DNA of 6,360 nt from positions 1-6,360 of the forward strand of contig DDHP01000068.1 in assembly GCA_002338145.1 (NCBI GenBank), written 5' to 3'. The translations under genes were made by a program, and so were the position numbers. Below the pieces are notes generated by a model. The model worked only from the letters and a program-made list of their open reading frames with translations, had not been told where the DNA came from and did no database searches. Numbering within the stretch: position 1 is the stretch's first letter; the number at the start of each line of letters is the position of its first letter. The stretch is from Deferribacteraceae bacterium UBA1873 (GTDB taxonomy: Bacteria; Chrysiogenota; Deferribacteres; Deferribacterales; Flexistipitaceae). Positions 1 to 6,035 of this stretch are shown one piece after another.

Positions 1-215
1 GTAACCGGCTCCACCATTGCCACAATTGAGGCTACGGCCGGAGCGGTATGATTCAGCCCAATTATATAGAGAATGAATGATAATCCGGCTCCAAGCACTC
101 CCAGTGTTACGAAAAGCGGCCAACTCGAAGTACTCAGTACTGCAAGAACCTGTTCGTTATCACCGGGCAAGATAAGTACGGCAGCAAGAAAAATAGAAAA
201 ATAGGGACAGGTAAA
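1..215 (-). pseudogene. EamA/DMT-family transporter fragment, 5'-truncated (continues past left edge)
   Basis: Read on the minus strand, this frame is open to the left edge and stops upstream at a TAA (216-218). The translation is strongly hydrophobic and includes LGAGLSFILYIIGL, then NHTAPAVASIVAMVEPV. The A-x-xASIVAMVEPV pattern is characteristic of the second EamA domain of drug/metabolite-exporter family inner-membrane transporters, near the conserved proline late in the protein. Only about 70 residues are seen. A full member has about 300, so roughly the N-terminal half to two-thirds should lie at 216 and above, but nothing matching is there. There is no convincing in-frame ATG or ribosome binding site. 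The break coincides with the GGGACAGG repeat at 192-223, so this is read as a gene remnant truncated at that repeat. A frameshift or a second partial copy elsewhere cannot be excluded. The C-terminal end lies outside the window. Confidence 0.62.
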
Positions 216-223
216 TTATGCTT
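192..223 (+). repeat. GGGACAGG direct repeat, copy 1
   Basis: This 32-nt sequence (AATAGAAAAATAGGGACAGG followed by TAAATTATGCTT) recurs at 1167-1197 in the same orientation. The two differ by one A/G change and one extra T. It marks the 5' break of the EamA remnant. Short A-rich motifs ending in GGGACAG occur as dispersed repeats in several bacterial genomes, in my recollection often near Y1-type (REP-associated) transposase genes. No such gene is in this window. Confidence 0.7.
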
Positions 224-294
224 CTCGTATATGAGTGAAACTTCTTTTATTGCTACAGCTCATAAAAAATGGGAGGGTGTTAATATCTATTTGT

Positions 295-323
295 TTGTAA
301 TCATGTAACTGAAGAGATATAAT
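295..323 (+). promoter_or_regulatory. Probable sigma70-type promoter of the cytochrome P460 gene
   Basis: A perfect TATAAT (318-323) is preceded at exactly 17 bp by TTGTAA (295-300), which matches the -35 consensus at four of six positions. Transcription would begin near 330 and give a leader of about 25 nt carrying the ribosome binding site AAGGAGG (342-348), 6 nt before the ATG. No operator-like dyad is obvious, so the gene may be expressed constitutively. Confidence 0.65.
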
Positions 324-354
324 GTCTTAGGAACATAAAATAAGGAGGTTATTT

Positions 355-828
355 ATGAGAAAAACATTTTTTTTAATTACTTTTTTAATGGCAGTAGTTT
401 TTGTGGTGTCATGCACAAAAACCGATATGCCGAAAACCGAACCGGCAAATGTCTGGAACTATTTACAGGATCAGAATTATACCGATTGGCAGTTGTTTCC
501 CGGCACAACAGAATTATATCCCGGCCAATCTCCTCACGGCGCATTCTTGACATCCTATATTAACAAGAAAGCTGCAGAAAGTGTTAGTAATGATGAGTTT
601 GCTTACGGCTCAATAATTGTGAAGGAAAATTATACTCCTTCAAAGAAACTGGCAGCCGTTACTGTTATGTACAAGGTAAAAGGATTCAACCCTGATGGGG
701 GCGACTGGTACTGGGCAAAATACTCTCCAAAAGGTGATGCACAGGCTGTTGGTAAAGTAAAAGGATGTATACAGTGTCACTCGGCTGTAAAAGACAGCGA
801 CTGGGTATATCTGAAATCAGAAATGTAA
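355..828 (+). CDS. Cytochrome P460-family c-type haem lipoprotein
   Basis: The protein is a predicted periplasm-facing lipoprotein with one covalently attached haem. It has a basic start (MRK), a hydrophobic stretch (5-18) and a lipobox VVSC with the lipidated Cys at 20. The residue after the Cys is Thr, so no inner-membrane-retention Asp is seen at +2. The family signature follows: YPGQSPHGAF (55-64), YINKKA (68-73), GSIIVKENY (85-93), LAAVTVMYKVKGFNP (99-113) and GDWYWAKYSPKG (116-127). A single CIQCH haem-binding site lies near the C-terminus (C138, C141, H142). Size and layout fit the Cytochrome_P460 family (PF16694), whose best-known members oxidise hydroxylamine in nitrifiers through a haem cross-linked to a lysine. 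Many family members outside nitrifiers have no assigned substrate, and whether that cross-link forms here cannot be told. The gene stands alone between its own promoter and terminator. The ATG is well supported by AAGGAGGT immediately upstream. Confidence 0.9.
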   Translation: MRKTFFLITFLMAVVFVVSCTKTDMPKTEPANVWNYLQDQNYTDWQLFPGTTELYPGQSPHGAFLTSYINKKAAESVSNDEFAYGSIIVKENYTPSKKLAAVTVMYKVKGFNPDGGDWYWAKYSPKGDAQAVGKVKGCIQCHSAVKDSDWVYLKSEM

Positions 829-831
829 GAT

Positions 832-986
832 AAGACCTTTGAATTACGCAAGCACGTCATGCTGTAACCTCTGTCAAAAGACAGATAAATTTGCCATAGG
901 CAACCATTTATCTCAGCATCTCGTATTAGGTTATGAGACCCAGAAACAAGTTCAGGGTGAGAATTAAGGAGTGATTCGAAGGTCTT
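832..986. mobile_element. MITE-like palindromic element with 13-bp terminal inverted repeats
   Basis: The ends AAGACCTTTGAAT (832-844) and ATTCGAAGGTCTT (974-986) are inverted copies matching at 12 of 13 positions, enclosing 129 bp without coding capacity. Inside are a hairpin CTGTC-AAAA-GACAG (871-884) and an imperfect hairpin GATAAAT-TTGCC (884-895) with GGCAA (899-903) and ATTTATC (906-912). Two further motifs, GTCATGCTG and CAGCATCTC...GAGACCC...AGTTCAGGGTGA, belong to a type of dispersed repeat widespread in bacterial genomes. The element starts 3 bp after the cytochrome stop codon, so it would form part of that mRNA's 3' region. No target-site duplication is evident. It could alternatively be a REP/BIME-type repeat rather than a transposable MITE. 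Confidence 0.6.
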
Positions 987-998
987 GAAATAGTATTA

Positions 999-1031
999 AA
1001 AGGGCGGGCAGGTATTCCGCCCTTTATTTTT
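999..1031 (+). terminator. Rho-independent terminator of the cytochrome P460 unit
   Basis: AAAGGGCGG (999-1007) pairs perfectly with CCGCCCTTT (1017-1025) around a 9-nt loop and is followed by ATTTTT. The GC-rich 9-bp stem plus T-run is a textbook intrinsic terminator. Its position about 170 bp after the stop codon places the whole MITE-like element inside the transcript. The A-rich left flank gives a weaker terminator for minus-strand transcription. Confidence 0.85.
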
Positions 1032-1333
1032 CGTGGGTTAATCATGCCACATCTGCAATTTGAATTTAATTTTGCTGCAGACGCAGAAAACAAATAGATA
1101 TTTTCCTTAAAAATCATGAATCATTTTTCTGAAATAATGGATACCGGTACAGATCACATAGGTGTCAATAGAAAAATGGGGACAGGAAATTATGCTTTCA
1201 CCTACAGTATAAGCATCCGGAAATTGTTTTATGCTGAGATCATTTTCCATTCAACTATGGGTGGTATGAAAATAGCTGTTTGAACTTGAAATTTTTAATA
1301 ATATCGGGCAAAAATAAAGAAGTAGAAATGTAG
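1032..1333. other. Intergenic stretch between terminator and glycosyltransferase-like gene
   Basis: No gene is supported here. The stretch holds the second GGGACAGG repeat (1167-1197) and an AT-rich region before the downstream gene. A possible -10 TAATAT lies at 1299-1304. The hexamer 17 bp upstream (CTGTTT) is a poor -35, and the better TTGAAC (1280-1285) is only 13 bp away. The promoter of the downstream gene is therefore not securely located. Confidence 0.5.
1167..1197 (+). repeat. GGGACAGG direct repeat, copy 2
   Basis: AATAGAAAAATGGGGACAGG followed by AAATTATGCTT. It matches 192-223 in the same orientation, apart from one substitution and one missing T. Similarity ends at both edges: the flanks (GGTGTC on the left, TCACCTAC on the right) do not resemble those of copy 1. 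The two copies bracket the whole cytochrome transcription unit, 975 bp apart start to start. Confidence 0.7.
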
Positions 1334-1337
1334 GTGG
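1331..1337 (+). promoter_or_regulatory. Ribosome binding site that decides the start of the glycosyltransferase-like gene
   Basis: TAGGTGG lies 5 nt before ATG 1343 and resembles the Shine-Dalgarno consensus. The frame is also open from a GTG at 1334, but that codon overlaps this site and has only weak purine-rich sequence before it. ATG 1343 is therefore preferred, shortening the protein by three residues. Confidence 0.6.
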
Positions 1338-1342
1338 ATTTT

Positions 1343-3130
1343 ATGTCTTTTGAAAAATTTTCAGCAGAAATCGGAAAATTATTTTTAGATGAAAATGATA
1401 TGAATCAAACACAGATCAGGATTAAGGATTACCTGAACAATAAATCCGACAAACTTAAAGATAATGAAACAGTGGACTCTTTTTTTGGAAAGCTTCAGGA
1501 AAAAGCCGCAGCAGACTTTAAGATTATTAAAAAGCATTATGATTTCAAAGTAAATAAAGATGAAAAAAGAAGACAAGTTCAGGAAATATTTTTCCCGGAA
1601 AATCTGCTGGATTATGAAAAAACTGCAAAAGATATCCGCAAAAAAAGAAGAGTGCGTATTACGCAAAAATCTGAAAGTCAGATAAAAAATCCGTATAAAG
1701 AAATTCTGATAACAGCCAATGCCCTTTTAACCATGCCTGAAGATGCTGATAATCTACCAGACGATTTTATGGAAAAAATTGATTTCAAGGAAAAACAGAA
1801 ATACTGGTACGATCATCCTGTGCCCATAGATGCTCCGGACTCAGAGAATGAAATCATTTACGGTTTGAAGAAACTAAACGAATCTATTTCGGTGGAAACA
1901 GATGAAAAAGTCACCGTTGTTTTATCTGTAAGCTGCACCCATGATTCTCTGAATGCAATTGCAAAGGATTATCTGAGAGAAATACTTAAAAATTACAAAT
2001 TAGACCGGATAAACGTATATGCATTTACAGAAGATGATGTGGACAAAATGCTGAGCCTAATTTTTTCCGGCGATAACGCAAGTTACAGTAATATAAAGGA
2101 AACCATCGGAGTTCAGGGTAAATACGGAAGGCATTACAGCTTTTTAAAGGCCGTTGCCGCCTTCTGGAAATATTATGTGGATTCAAGTATAAAAGGAGTA
2201 TTCAAAATAGATCTGGATCAGGTGTTTGACCAAACAGCGCTGATTAAATTTACCGGCAAATATGCTTTTGAAAATTTCAAAGATGACTTTTGGGGTGCTT
2301 CCGGGACAGACAGTAACGGTGAAGAAGTCAGGCTTGGTATGATAGCCGGCTCACTGGTGAATGATTATGATATAGACAAGTCTCTGTTTACCCCTGATGT
2401 CAAAAAGCCTGAAATGCATGAGATGGCATACGATAAATTTATTTTCAACTCGCAGAAACCTCAGTACATATCGACAGTTGCTGAAATGGGAACAAGATAC
2501 AAAAAAGGAGATAATCCTGTAATAAGATATCATGTCACAGGCGGTACCAATGGTATCCTGGTGGAGGATTTAATCAGCTATAAACCGTTTACTCCAGGTT
2601 TTATCGGAAGAGCTGAAGATCAGGCTTTTATCCTATCTGTTATAGATAAAAAAGTGGATGGAAAATACCTGCGATACTATCACAGTGACTCCCTGGTAAT
2701 GAGGCACGATAAACACAGTCTGGTCAAAAGGACGATAGAAAAATCGGAAACATCGAAAATGGTTGGGGACTATGAACGAATTTTACTGTTCAGCTATTAT
2801 GTGGATAAAATATTAAATAAGTATGATTATGTAAAAGAAGAGATGTTCCCTTTCACAGCCTGTTTCATAAGCAAAATTCCTTATATCATTATATATTTCA
2901 GAGCATTACTGAAAGCTTATTCTCTGGCAGAGGCAAATGAAACGGACGCAAAAAACTTTCTGCTGAATTTATCAGAAAGATTAAATGCTGTAATTGATTA
3001 TATAGACAACAGTTCTTACTATAAACAGTATTTTAAGGAAAAACAGGCATGGGAAGAATTCTACAATCATTTTGATGAATATAAAATATTCCCGGGATCA
3101 TTCATCTCAAGCTTATCAGTTACCGGTTAA
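1343..3130 (+). CDS. Putative GT-A-type glycosyltransferase, 595 aa, specificity unknown
   Basis: I do not recognise a named family. With numbering from Met at 1343, residues 1-150 are charged, lysine-rich and probably helical. They are followed by YWYDHP (154-159) and NEIIYGLKKLNES (about 169-181). From about 189 the sequence resembles a nucleotide-sugar transferase fold: a hydrophobic beta-strand VTVVLSVSCTHD, then GKYGRHYSFLKA (259-270). Next comes GVFKIDLDQVF with a DxD-like D290/D292, the usual site for the metal and sugar nucleotide. GGTNG (400-404) and RAEDQ (423-427) follow, the latter like the catalytic ED motif of GT-A enzymes. H447 and H455 in HSDS and MRHDKH may bind metal. The last 130 residues are helical. 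No signal peptide or clear transmembrane segment is seen; IPYIIIYFRALL (about 512-523) is only a short hydrophobic stretch. The protein is probably cytoplasmic. The gene appears monocistronic, and its acceptor cannot be inferred from neighbours. Confidence 0.65.
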   Translation: MSFEKFSAEIGKLFLDENDMNQTQIRIKDYLNNKSDKLKDNETVDSFFGKLQEKAAADFKIIKKHYDFKVNKDEKRRQVQEIFFPENLLDYEKTAKDIRKKRRVRITQKSESQIKNPYKEILITANALLTMPEDADNLPDDFMEKIDFKEKQKYWYDHPVPIDAPDSENEIIYGLKKLNESISVETDEKVTVVLSVSCTHDSLNAIAKDYLREILKNYKLDRINVYAFTEDDVDKMLSLIFSGDNASYSNIKETIGVQGKYGRHYSFLKAVAAFWKYYVDSSIKGVFKIDLDQVFDQTALIKFTGKYAFENFKDDFWGASGTDSNGEEVRLGMIAGSLVNDYDIDKSLFTPDVKKPEMHEMAYDKFIFNSQKPQYISTVAEMGTRYKKGDNPVIRYHVTGGTNGILVEDLISYKPFTPGFIGRAEDQAFILSVIDKKVDGKYLRYYHSDSLVMRHDKHSLVKRTIEKSETSKMVGDYERILLFSYYVDKILNKYDYVKEEMFPFTACFISKIPYIIIYFRALLKAYSLAEANETDAKNFLLNLSERLNAVIDYIDNSSYYKQYFKEKQAWEEFYNHFDEYKIFPGSFISSLSVTG

Positions 3131-3134
3131 AAAT

Positions 3135-3156
3135 CTTATAAGCTTCAGGTTATAAG
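3135..3156. repeat. Short inverted repeat after the glycosyltransferase-like gene
   Basis: CTTATAA (3135-3141) and TTATAAG (3150-3156) form a perfect 7-bp AT-rich dyad with an 8-nt loop, starting 5 bp after the stop codon. No T-run follows, so it is at best a weak 3' stem-loop rather than a typical intrinsic terminator. Confidence 0.4.
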
Positions 3157-3192
3157 CAGATACGCAGAAATTATCAGCATATAAACATTCCA

Positions 3193-3250
3193 AGTCGAGA
3201 GATCTATATCGTTGTTTAACACAGATCTCTCGACTCCGCTCGAGGTGACA
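3193..3250. repeat. GAGGTGACA palindromic repeat, copy A
   Basis: The arms AGTCGAGAGATCT (3193-3205) and AGATCTCTCGACT (3223-3235) are perfect 13-bp inverted copies around 17 nt. They are followed by CCGCTCGAGGTGACA. Read on the minus strand, 3250 down to 3197 aligns without gaps to 6264-6317, with 7 differences in 54. A shorter relative lies at 3349-3386. This is a dispersed non-coding repeat able to fold into a strong hairpin. It may help end transcripts converging from the genes on either side. Confidence 0.75.
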
Positions 3251-3259
3251 AAATTAATG

Positions 3260-3339
3260 TACCCCCTCTTTATCTCCCCCTAAAGCAGGGGGAGAGATCG
3301 GTTCCTTCCACTAAGTTAGGGGAAGGTTAGGATGGGGTA
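3260..3339. repeat. CCCC-ended double-hairpin repeat element
   Basis: This 80-bp block has inverted ends TACCCC (3260-3265) and GGGGTA (3334-3339). Inside are two stem-loops: TCTCCCCCT (3273-3281) with AGGGGGAGA (3287-3295) around 5 nt, and CCTTCC (3304-3309) with GGAAGG (3321-3326) around 11 nt. Its base composition is unlike the surrounding AT-rich DNA. Blocks of this style (CCCCATCCTAACC... on the minus strand) are familiar as dispersed repeats in many bacterial genomes. It sits between copies A and B of the GAGGTGACA repeat. Confidence 0.65.
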
Positions 3340-3348
3340 AGTGATCTT

Positions 3349-3386
3349 TGTTTGACACAGACCTCTCCGCTTCGGTCGAGGTGACA
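3349..3386. repeat. GAGGTGACA palindromic repeat, copy B
   Basis: TGTTTGACACAGACCTCTC then CGCTTCGGTCGAGGTGACA. It matches the right half of copy A, with changes that keep a stem: ACCTC (3361-3365) pairs with GAGGT (3378-3382). The left arm seen in copy A is absent, replaced by the neighbouring CCCC-ended element. It is followed by ATTTT and, further on, GTCATCTCT, a tail also found next to copy C. Confidence 0.65.
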
Positions 3387-3490
3387 ATTTTACAATAAGA
3401 CAATATATTTGTCATCTCTCCCGCAAAAAAAATTAAATATGCAAGTGTACTTAAGTCTTACATTATCTAAAGTGGAAAAGCAGGTTTATT
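3387..3490. other. 3' region of the minus-strand operon
   Basis: No gene is seen. On the minus strand, the transcript leaving the SRPBCC gene meets an unbroken run of eight T (3425-3432) with no clear GC stem before it. It then meets a small GACAA/TTGTC dyad (3399-3413) and finally the stem of repeat copy B. Termination probably occurs somewhere in this stretch, but no single classical terminator stands out. Confidence 0.35.
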
Positions 3491-3916
3491 TTATCCAAAC
3501 ATTTCCTGTAAACCTTTAATGCCTGAATTATATACCATTGTTATTGCTTCCACAGTATTTTTTTCCATACCGGCTTCACTGACATCAAAATATGCATACC
3601 AATGCATAAATGTTTTATTTGTATCGGTTATCTTAAAGAGAGCAAAATCAGATACATAATTTTTAACAGGCATAGGTGACTCAACCAAGCAGTATGTGCA
3701 GCTGTAATTTATGTCGGAGAGTCCGAGGAGTTTTTCCCTTGATTCCCCGCCGTCTTTGAGAAAAAAATGTCTGATACACCCCAATCCTGTACCGTTTTCC
3801 AGTTCACTGCTTGATATGGCCGGATGCCACTTAGGCAGAGCATTAAAATCTCTGATTACATCCCATACCTTATCGATTTCTGCGTTTATAACGCCGCTTT
3901 GATAAACCCGTGGCAT
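3491..3916 (-). CDS. SRPBCC (START-like) superfamily protein, polyketide cyclase/dehydrase type
   Basis: This small soluble protein (141 aa) has the pattern of the SRPBCC/Bet v 1-like fold, a helix-grip with a deep hydrophobic ligand pocket. The N-terminal strand VYQSGVINAEIDKVWDVIRDF (about 4-24) is typical: a beta-strand followed by I-x-KVWxVI and F/W residues. NALPKWHPAI (25-34), with the conserved W-H-P, follows. GTGLGCIRHFFLKDG (42-56), REKLLGLSD and a C-terminal helix (EAITMVYNSGIKGLQEMF, 123-140) complete the fold. No signal peptide is present. Length is normal for the polyketide_cyc2-like group (PF10604). ATG at 3916 has an excellent AAGGAGG site 4-5 nt upstream (3921-3927). It is the last gene of the operon, 57 bp after the PEP-hydrolase-family gene. 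Family members bind or transform small hydrophobic ligands, but no catalytic residue or ligand can be assigned here. Confidence 0.82.
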   Translation of the reverse strand: MPRVYQSGVINAEIDKVWDVIRDFNALPKWHPAISSSELENGTGLGCIRHFFLKDGGESREKLLGLSDINYSCTYCLVESPMPVKNYVSDFALFKITDTNKTFMHWYAYFDVSEAGMEKNTVEAITMVYNSGIKGLQEMFG

Positions 3917-3973
3917 AAGTCCTCCTTGTTTTCCAAAAATTTATATAATACATATAGCACAAATAGCAGCCCA

Positions 3974-4804
3974 CTAAAAAGTAATTTTCTTAAATTTTTC
4001 CATCTGCTCTTTTATGGCAACTTCAGTGGGTAATCTTTCCATGCTGCTTGCACCGTAAAACCCATGAACATTTTTACATCTTTTCAGCACATATTCAGCG
4101 TCTTCCGGCATTGCAATGGGCCCGCCGTGACAAAGTACAATAATGTCATCTCGTACCGACCTGGCAGCTTTCGACCACTCGTCTATTAAATCCACAGATT
4201 CATCAAGTGTCTTGGAAGTCCTGGCTCCTATTGAACCTTTTGTAGTAAGTCCCATATGGCACACAATGATATCCGCTCCTGCTTTTGTCATCTTACTGGC
4301 ATCTTCAGCACTAAAAACATACGGGGTAGTGAGAAGACCTTCTTTACTTGCTTTTTCAATAGCTTCCACCTCCAAATCATAACCCATGCCTGTTTCTTCA
4401 AGATTTGCCCTGAATTGGCCATCTATTAAACCAACTGTAGGGAAATTTTGTACACCTGAAAAACCGAGTCTTTTTATTTTGTCAAAGAAATCATCCCATA
4501 TTACAAAGGGGTCGGTGCCGTTAATACCTGCAAGTACAGGGGTTTCTTTTACAACGGGAATAACCTCTTTTGCCATCTCCAGCACTATTTCATTGGCATT
4601 GCCATAAGCCAGCAAACCGGCCAAAGAACCCCTGCCGGCCATTCGGTATCGGCCTGAATTGTAAATAACAATAAGGTCTATTCCGCCTGTTTCCTCCCAT
4701 TTTGCGGAAATTCCTGTACCTGCTCCTCCGCCTATTATGGGAATGCGGTTTTCAATCATGTTGTTAAACTTATCTAATATTTTTTCTTTATCGAATTTGC
4801 TCAT
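3974..4804 (-). CDS. PEP-hydrolase-family TIM-barrel protein (Tm-1 C-terminal-half homologue)
   Basis: The 276-residue protein matches the PEP_hydrolase family (PF09370, earlier called TIM-barrel signal transduction) over its whole length. Motifs in order are IPIIGGGAGTGISAKWEETGG (21-41), YNSGRYRMAGRGSLAGLLAYGNAN (48-71), LAGINGTDPF (91-100), GVQNFPTVGLIDG (117-129) and TPYVFSAEDA (160-169). Then come CHMGLTTKGSIGA (182-194), LCHGGPIAMPEDA (224-236) and GFYGASSMERLPTE (248-261). The Gly-rich loops and GFYGASS turn look like phosphate-binding ends of barrel strands. The family is distantly related to PEP mutase/phosphonopyruvate-type enzymes, but the substrate of most members is unproven. It begins 21 bp after the Tm-1-like gene, with its own AAGGAGGG site, so co-transcription and coupled translation are likely. 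In tomato Tm-1 the same two domains are fused in one protein. It is cytoplasmic and shows no truncation. Confidence 0.92.
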   Translation of the reverse strand: MSKFDKEKILDKFNNMIENRIPIIGGGAGTGISAKWEETGGIDLIVIYNSGRYRMAGRGSLAGLLAYGNANEIVLEMAKEVIPVVKETPVLAGINGTDPFVIWDDFFDKIKRLGFSGVQNFPTVGLIDGQFRANLEETGMGYDLEVEAIEKASKEGLLTTPYVFSAEDASKMTKAGADIIVCHMGLTTKGSIGARTSKTLDESVDLIDEWSKAARSVRDDIIVLCHGGPIAMPEDAEYVLKRCKNVHGFYGASSMERLPTEVAIKEQMEKFKKITF

Positions 4805-4825
4805 AATACCCTCCTTGATTCTTCT

Positions 4826-6025
4826 TTAGTTATTTATAATTTCGAGAAAATTTTTTACCAGCTCGTCGGCAAATTCTTTATCAATAATATGATATGGCAG
4901 CTTTAACAGACGCCTTGAATCTGTTTGATTAAAATTCTCTTCAATAGCATCAAAAAGTGCTTTATCCGCCTCCGGGTCATAAAACGGCATTCCCGGAGCA
5001 TCAATCATGGACACACCTTTTTCAGGTATCAGAAAACGAACTTCACCTTCGCATCTATTCAGCTTTTCAGCAATCCATTCCCCCATTTGTTTATTTTCTT
5101 CCGGAGTTGTCCTCATAAGTGTAACCTGTGGGTTGTGTTCATACAGGTTTCTTGTTTTATACCTCTCCGGTACAGTTTCTTTGGCACCAAAATTCACCAT
5201 ATCCAAAGCCCCCACTGATCCAACATAAGGTTTTTTTGTCCTGATAACAGCTCCAAGTCTGTCTTCCCCTGCGCTCATTACACCCCCCATGTGTAAATCG
5301 CAGATTTCTGTAGTACTTATATCAATAATCCCGGATAACATTCCGGAATCAAGGAGCTTTTCCATGGACTGTCCGCCAGTACCGGTAGCATGGAATACAA
5401 GACAGTCGTAATCTTTCTCAAGCTGTTTCCTCACAGCATCCACACAAGGCGTTGTTACACCGAACATCGTCATCCCAATGGCAGGTTTCTCAGAATCAGC
5501 CTTATCTTTTTTAAACCTGACCATTCCAGCTACAGCATTTGCTGCGTTACTGAAAACCTTTTTGGATATCCTGTTCAGACCTGCAACATCCGTGACTGAA
5601 TACATCATGCAGATATCGTTAGGACCTACATACGGCGCCACATTGCCTGAAGCTACGGTGGAAACCATCACTTTCGGAATCCCTATATCCAGTACTCTCA
5701 TTCCTGCAGTGACTATTGACGTACCCCCGGAACCGCCCAGTCCAATAACGCCTGACACATCTTCTCTTTGTTTCAAAAACTCCTCTAGAGATTCTGCCAT
5801 AAGACTGACAGCCTCCCCCCTGTCATCTACGCGGGAAAGAAAATCCTTGTCAAAAGGATGGCAGGCAGATACTTCCTTGTTGGTAATATCAACTTTATTG
5901 TTGTGTGTCTTAATACCAACATCAACAAGCAAAGCAGTTACTCCGCCGTTTTCAACAATATCTTTGACAAATTTCAACTCATCATATTTAGTGTCACAGG
6001 TACCGATAACATAAATATTATTCAT
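4826..6025 (-). CDS. Tm-1-like ATP-binding domain protein (UPF0261 family)
   Basis: At 399 residues this is a full-length UPF0261/Tm-1-like protein (PF06792). The first domain opens with YVIGTCDTKYDEL (5-17), a signature that contacts nucleotide in Tm-1. It contains GVIGLGGSGGTSI (92-104), a glycine-rich loop, and STVASGNVAPYVGPNDICMMYSVTDVAGLN (122-151). The second domain begins near 180 (PAIGMTMFGVTTPCVD) and has FHATGTGGQSMEKL (211-224), DISTTEICDLHMGGVMSAG (235-253) and GALDMVNFGA (272-281). The N-terminal half of tomato Tm-1, an inhibitor of tobamovirus replication, is of this family and binds ATP. The bacterial role is unknown. It is the first gene of a three-gene operon. ATG 6025 is preceded by AAGGGGG (6030-6036), a slightly imperfect ribosome binding site. 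The protein is cytoplasmic, without membrane segments, and all the key motifs look intact. Confidence 0.92.
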   Translation of the reverse strand: MNNIYVIGTCDTKYDELKFVKDIVENGGVTALLVDVGIKTHNNKVDITNKEVSACHPFDKDFLSRVDDRGEAVSLMAESLEEFLKQREDVSGVIGLGGSGGTSIVTAGMRVLDIGIPKVMVSTVASGNVAPYVGPNDICMMYSVTDVAGLNRISKKVFSNAANAVAGMVRFKKDKADSEKPAIGMTMFGVTTPCVDAVRKQLEKDYDCLVFHATGTGGQSMEKLLDSGMLSGIIDISTTEICDLHMGGVMSAGEDRLGAVIRTKKPYVGSVGALDMVNFGAKETVPERYKTRNLYEHNPQVTLMRTTPEENKQMGEWIAEKLNRCEGEVRFLIPEKGVSMIDAPGMPFYDPEADKALFDAIEENFNQTDSRRLLKLPYHIIDKEFADELVKNFLEIINN

Positions 6026-6035
6026 AATGCCCCCT

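Noticed and set aside
926..1117. Minus-strand open frame of 63 codons
   Set aside because: It runs through the MITE-like element and the rho-independent terminator, has no ribosome binding site, and has low-complexity content without family resemblance.
1280..1304. TTGAAC/TAATAT promoter for the glycosyltransferase-like gene
   Set aside because: The spacer is only 13 bp, too short for a sigma70 promoter, and the correctly spaced -35 hexamer is poor.
3135..3156. Intrinsic terminator after the glycosyltransferase-like gene
   Set aside because: The stem is AT-only and 7 bp, and no T-run follows it.
3193..3386. CRISPR-like array
   Set aside because: The repeat units are few, palindromic, unevenly spaced and imperfect. 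There are no regular unique spacers and no cas genes.
5478..6014. Plus-strand open frame of 178 codons opposite the Tm-1-like gene
   Set aside because: It is fully antisense to a gene with clear family motifs, and its translation shows only serine/threonine/proline-rich shadow composition.
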